A stretch of DNA of 6,352 nt from Hyphomonadaceae bacterium UBA2389 (GTDB lineage: Bacteria > Pseudomonadota > Alphaproteobacteria > Caulobacterales > Aquidulcibacteraceae): NCBI GenBank assembly GCA_002343395.1, contig DDSN01000134.1, positions 230 through 6,581 on the forward strand. The letters are read 5' to 3'. Shown one piece after another: positions 4,856 to 6,352 of the stretch. Under the pieces are notes generated by a model. That model did not search any database and was not told the origin of the DNA. It saw only the letters and a program-made list of their open reading frames with translations. Position 1 is the stretch's first letter. Each line of letters starts with the position of its first letter. A program made the translations under genes and the position numbers.

Positions 4856-6178
4856 ATGGCCGTGCAGCCTCTCGCCAGCGCCGCGCGTTTCGAGGCAGTC
4901 GACGCGCCCATCGCGCCGCTGGTCGCGGCGATCGATGTCGGCGTGTCGAAAACCGTTTGCCTGGCCGCGCGCCGCGATCCGGTTCTGGAGCTTCATCCCG
5001 ATCGGCCGTTGCGGGTGCTTGGCGTCGGTCAGCAAACCGCGCCCGCGATCGCTTCGGGCAAGCCGGCGGACTTCGACGCTTGCGCGCGCGCTATCCAAGT
5101 CGCCATCGAGGAAGCGTCGACGATGGCCGGCGCGCCGATCATGCGCGTTGTTGCTTCCTATTCCGGCCCCGGCCTGACCGCGCGTATTTCGCGCGGCGCC
5201 GTCCGCATCAAGAACGGCGTTGTGACCAGCCGCGATGTCGAGAACGCGCTCGACGCCGCCATTCAAGCAGCGCCTTCGCCGCAGCTTTCGGTGCTCCACA
5301 TAGAGCCGCTGCGTTATCTCATCGACGAAGAGCCGATCGCGGATGAGCCTTACGGTCAGCACGGCAAGCTGCTCGCCGTGGAGGCCTGCGTGGTGACGGC
5401 GCCGACGGAGGCGCTGAATGCGCTGAAGTCCTGCATTCGCCAGGCGGGCGTCGAGGTCGAGGAAGTTGTCGCCGGTCCCCGCGCGGCCGGCCTTTCGGCG
5501 TTGACGCCGGAGGAGCGCGAGGACGGGGTTCTGCTTGTCGATATTGGAGCAGGCGCCATCGGCCTTTCGGTGTTCATCGGCGATGCGCTTGTGCATGCCG
5601 AATCCGTGAACGTCGGCGGCGTGCGGTTGACGCGCGATCTGGCGGCGAAACTGCAAACCACGTTCGCCGCCGCCGAACGGGTGAAGCTGCATTTCGGCGC
5701 GGTTGGCAAAGCCTGCGATCCCCGCGAGGCGGTGCAAGCGCCGAAGCTTGGCCTTGATGGACGCTTGGAAGCGGCGACGACGCTGCGCGGCGCCATTGCC
5801 GAAACCATGACGCCGCGACTTTACGAGATGCTGCTCATGGCGCGCGAACGCCTTGCGCGCGCGGGGTTCAGCGGCGCCTCGGGACCGCGCCGGGCGGTGA
5901 TTGTCGGCGGCGGCGCCATGATCCCGGGCATCCGCGAGCTTGCGAGCGAGGCGCTTGGCGTGCCGGTGCGGATTGGACGGCCGTTCGAGCTTTGCGGCTT
6001 CGATCACGGCGAGGTTGGCCCCGCCTATGCGGTCGCCGCGGGTTTGCTGCGCCATCGCCTCGACACGCCGACGCTTGACGATGTCGATGACGACTTCCAG
6101 CCGTCGCTTGCGCACGCGGCGCATGCGTTGCGCAACGCATGGCGCGGCGCTTGGGATTGGCTGCGCGACAATTTCTGA
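4856..6178 (+). CDS. ftsA: Cell division protein FtsA
   Basis: FtsA is an actin-like ATP-binding protein that anchors FtsZ filaments to the inner membrane and recruits late divisome proteins. Numbering is for the ATG at 4856 (440 residues), chosen because GGCGGGG (4842-4848) lies seven bases upstream; GTG at 4850, overlapping the ftsQ stop as GTGA, would add two residues. Seen: phosphate-1 region LVAAIDVGVSKT (22-33); the FtsA-specific 1C domain at about 80-180 with GPGLTARISRGAVRIKNG (105-122); phosphate-2 region VLLVDIGAGAIGLSVF (225-240); VNVGGVRLTRDLA (251-263); adenosine motif RRAVIVGGGAMIPGI (345-359); and a C-terminal amphipathic helix RNAWRGAWDWLRDNF (426-440), the usual membrane-targeting sequence. 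A 26-residue start precedes the first strand with a variable sequence. Phosphate-2 lacks the common GGGT-x-D pattern of E. coli FtsA (GAGAIG here). This may be normal for the lineage. It closes the ddl-ftsQ-ftsA unit. Confidence 0.95.
   Translation: MAVQPLASAARFEAVDAPIAPLVAAIDVGVSKTVCLAARRDPVLELHPDRPLRVLGVGQQTAPAIASGKPADFDACARAIQVAIEEASTMAGAPIMRVVASYSGPGLTARISRGAVRIKNGVVTSRDVENALDAAIQAAPSPQLSVLHIEPLRYLIDEEPIADEPYGQHGKLLAVEACVVTAPTEALNALKSCIRQAGVEVEEVVAGPRAAGLSALTPEEREDGVLLVDIGAGAIGLSVFIGDALVHAESVNVGGVRLTRDLAAKLQTTFAAAERVKLHFGAVGKACDPREAVQAPKLGLDGRLEAATTLRGAIAETMTPRLYEMLLMARERLARAGFSGASGPRRAVIVGGGAMIPGIRELASEALGVPVRIGRPFELCGFDHGEVGPAYAVAAGLLRHRLDTPTLDDVDDDFQPSLAHAAHALRNAWRGAWDWLRDNF
6122..6141. 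repeat. Perfect 20 bp palindrome near the 3' end of ftsA
   Basis: The sequence CATGCGTTGCGCAACGCATG reads identically on both strands, centred between 6131 and 6132. It lies in the codons for residues just before the C-terminal amphipathic helix of FtsA, about 37 bp before the stop. A 10 bp half-site with no spacer is long for chance in a window of this size. Confidence 0.95.
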
Positions 6179-6194
6179 GCGCGCATTCGCTTTT

Positions 6195-6203
6195 TGCTAA
6201 AAT
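6195..6203 (+). promoter_or_regulatory. Candidate extended -10 element downstream of ftsA
   Basis: TG (6195-6196), one base, then TAAAAT (6198-6203; five of six matches to TATAAT) forms an extended -10 pattern. There is no good -35 hexamer at 16-18 bases. It could drive an ftsZ transcript, which in Caulobacter has its own promoter downstream of ftsA. The evidence is only the motif and position. Confidence 0.25.
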
Positions 6204-6205
6204 TT

Positions 6206-6241
6206 GACCGCGAGTTGGCGGACGGGCGTGCGCGCGCGGTC
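6206..6241 (+). repeat. 7 bp inverted repeat directly before an AGGAGGTG
   Basis: GACCGCG (6206-6212) pairs with CGCGGTC (6235-6241) across a 22-base GC-rich loop. The right arm abuts AGGAGGTG (6242-6249). No T run follows, so it is not an intrinsic terminator. It could be a leader hairpin, but a stem this short in GC-rich DNA can be accidental. Confidence 0.5.
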
Positions 6242-6352
6242 AGGAGGTGTTGTCGGCGAGCGGCGCGGGGAGACGCGGATCGCGCGGCGCGAGCGGCGGC
6301 GCTTGTTTGCGCGTTGGAATCGGCCGGCGGCGCGTCAGGCCGCAGGGCAAAC

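Larger units (their letters stand above)
6179..6352. other. Non-coding region after ftsA (expected ftsA-ftsZ gap)
   Basis: No reading frame with a family signature starts here; ftsZ is expected further right. Visible elements are an extended -10-like TGC-TAAAAT (6195-6203) after a T run, a 7 bp inverted repeat at 6206-6241, and directly after it an AGGAGGTG (6242-6249) that matches the anti-Shine-Dalgarno sequence but has no ATG or GTG at a usable distance. A short inverted repeat at the ftsA stop (TGCGCG 6162-6167, CGCGCA 6180-6185), followed by TTTTT at 6191-6195, is at best a weak terminator. The region fits a leader/promoter zone for ftsZ. Confidence 0.5.

Noticed and set aside
4805..6124. 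439-residue minus-strand frame opposite ftsA
   Set aside because: It is a long Arg/His-rich shadow typical of the complementary strand of GC-rich genes; ftsA on the plus strand is unmistakable.
6162..6195. Intrinsic terminator after ftsA (6 bp stem then TTTTT)
   Set aside because: The stem is short, the loop is 12 bases, and the T run begins five bases after the stem; too weak to call.
6250..6352. TTG-started frame after AGGAGGTG
   Set aside because: The spacing of two bases is too short, and the predicted product is an Arg/Gly/Ala-rich string with no resemblance to FtsZ or another known protein.
1..6352. Search for CRISPR arrays, tRNA/rRNA genes, insertion sequences and toxin-antitoxin or defence genes
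   Set aside because: I saw no regularly spaced repeats, cloverleaf-like sequences, transposase motifs or defence domains.

Overview
The window is part of a bacterial dcw (division and cell wall) cluster from a GC-rich genome. The gene order murB - ddl - ftsQ - ftsA on the plus strand, the protein sequences (for example the Arg/Pro-rich FtsQ tail) and two DUF6491-like lipoproteins all point to an alphaproteobacterium. A Caulobacterales/Hyphomonadaceae-like lineage seems most likely, but that placement is inferred from protein style and was not tested by a search.

Layout. Positions 1-652 (minus strand) hold two tandem paralogous small lipoproteins five bases apart; the second runs off the left edge. 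A divergent intergenic region of about 100 bp follows. murB lies at 755-1687 (plus). A multipass membrane acyltransferase (AT3 family) lies at 1644-2696 on the minus strand, converging on murB with a 44 bp coding overlap. The gap at 2697-2994 (298 bp) contains an AT-rich island with a promoter-like element and a degenerate CtrA-type box in front of ddl. Then ddl (2995-3915), ftsQ (3903-4853) and ftsA (4856-6178, or GTG at 4850) are tightly packed with overlapping or adjacent ends, consistent with one translationally coupled operon. The last 174 bp are non-coding as far as I can see; ftsZ, the usual next gene, does not begin inside the window.

How the genes work together. MurB completes UDP-MurNAc, and Ddl makes the D-Ala-D-Ala dipeptide that MurF adds to it. 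FtsQ (periplasmic divisome scaffold) and FtsA (actin-like membrane tether for FtsZ) belong to the septation machine. The lipoproteins and the acyltransferase are not standard dcw members. Because they lie in the opposite orientation they isolate murB, which must have its own promoter, from the ddl-ftsQA unit.

I see no novel multi-gene defence or mobile system. The most unusual signals are small DNA structures inside essential genes. Two 14 bp perfect palindromes with the same GCTTAAGC core lie in the first 63 bp of ddl and hold the only two TTA codons of the four dcw genes. A 20 bp perfect palindrome lies near the 3' end of ftsA. The acyltransferase insertion and overlap is also notable.
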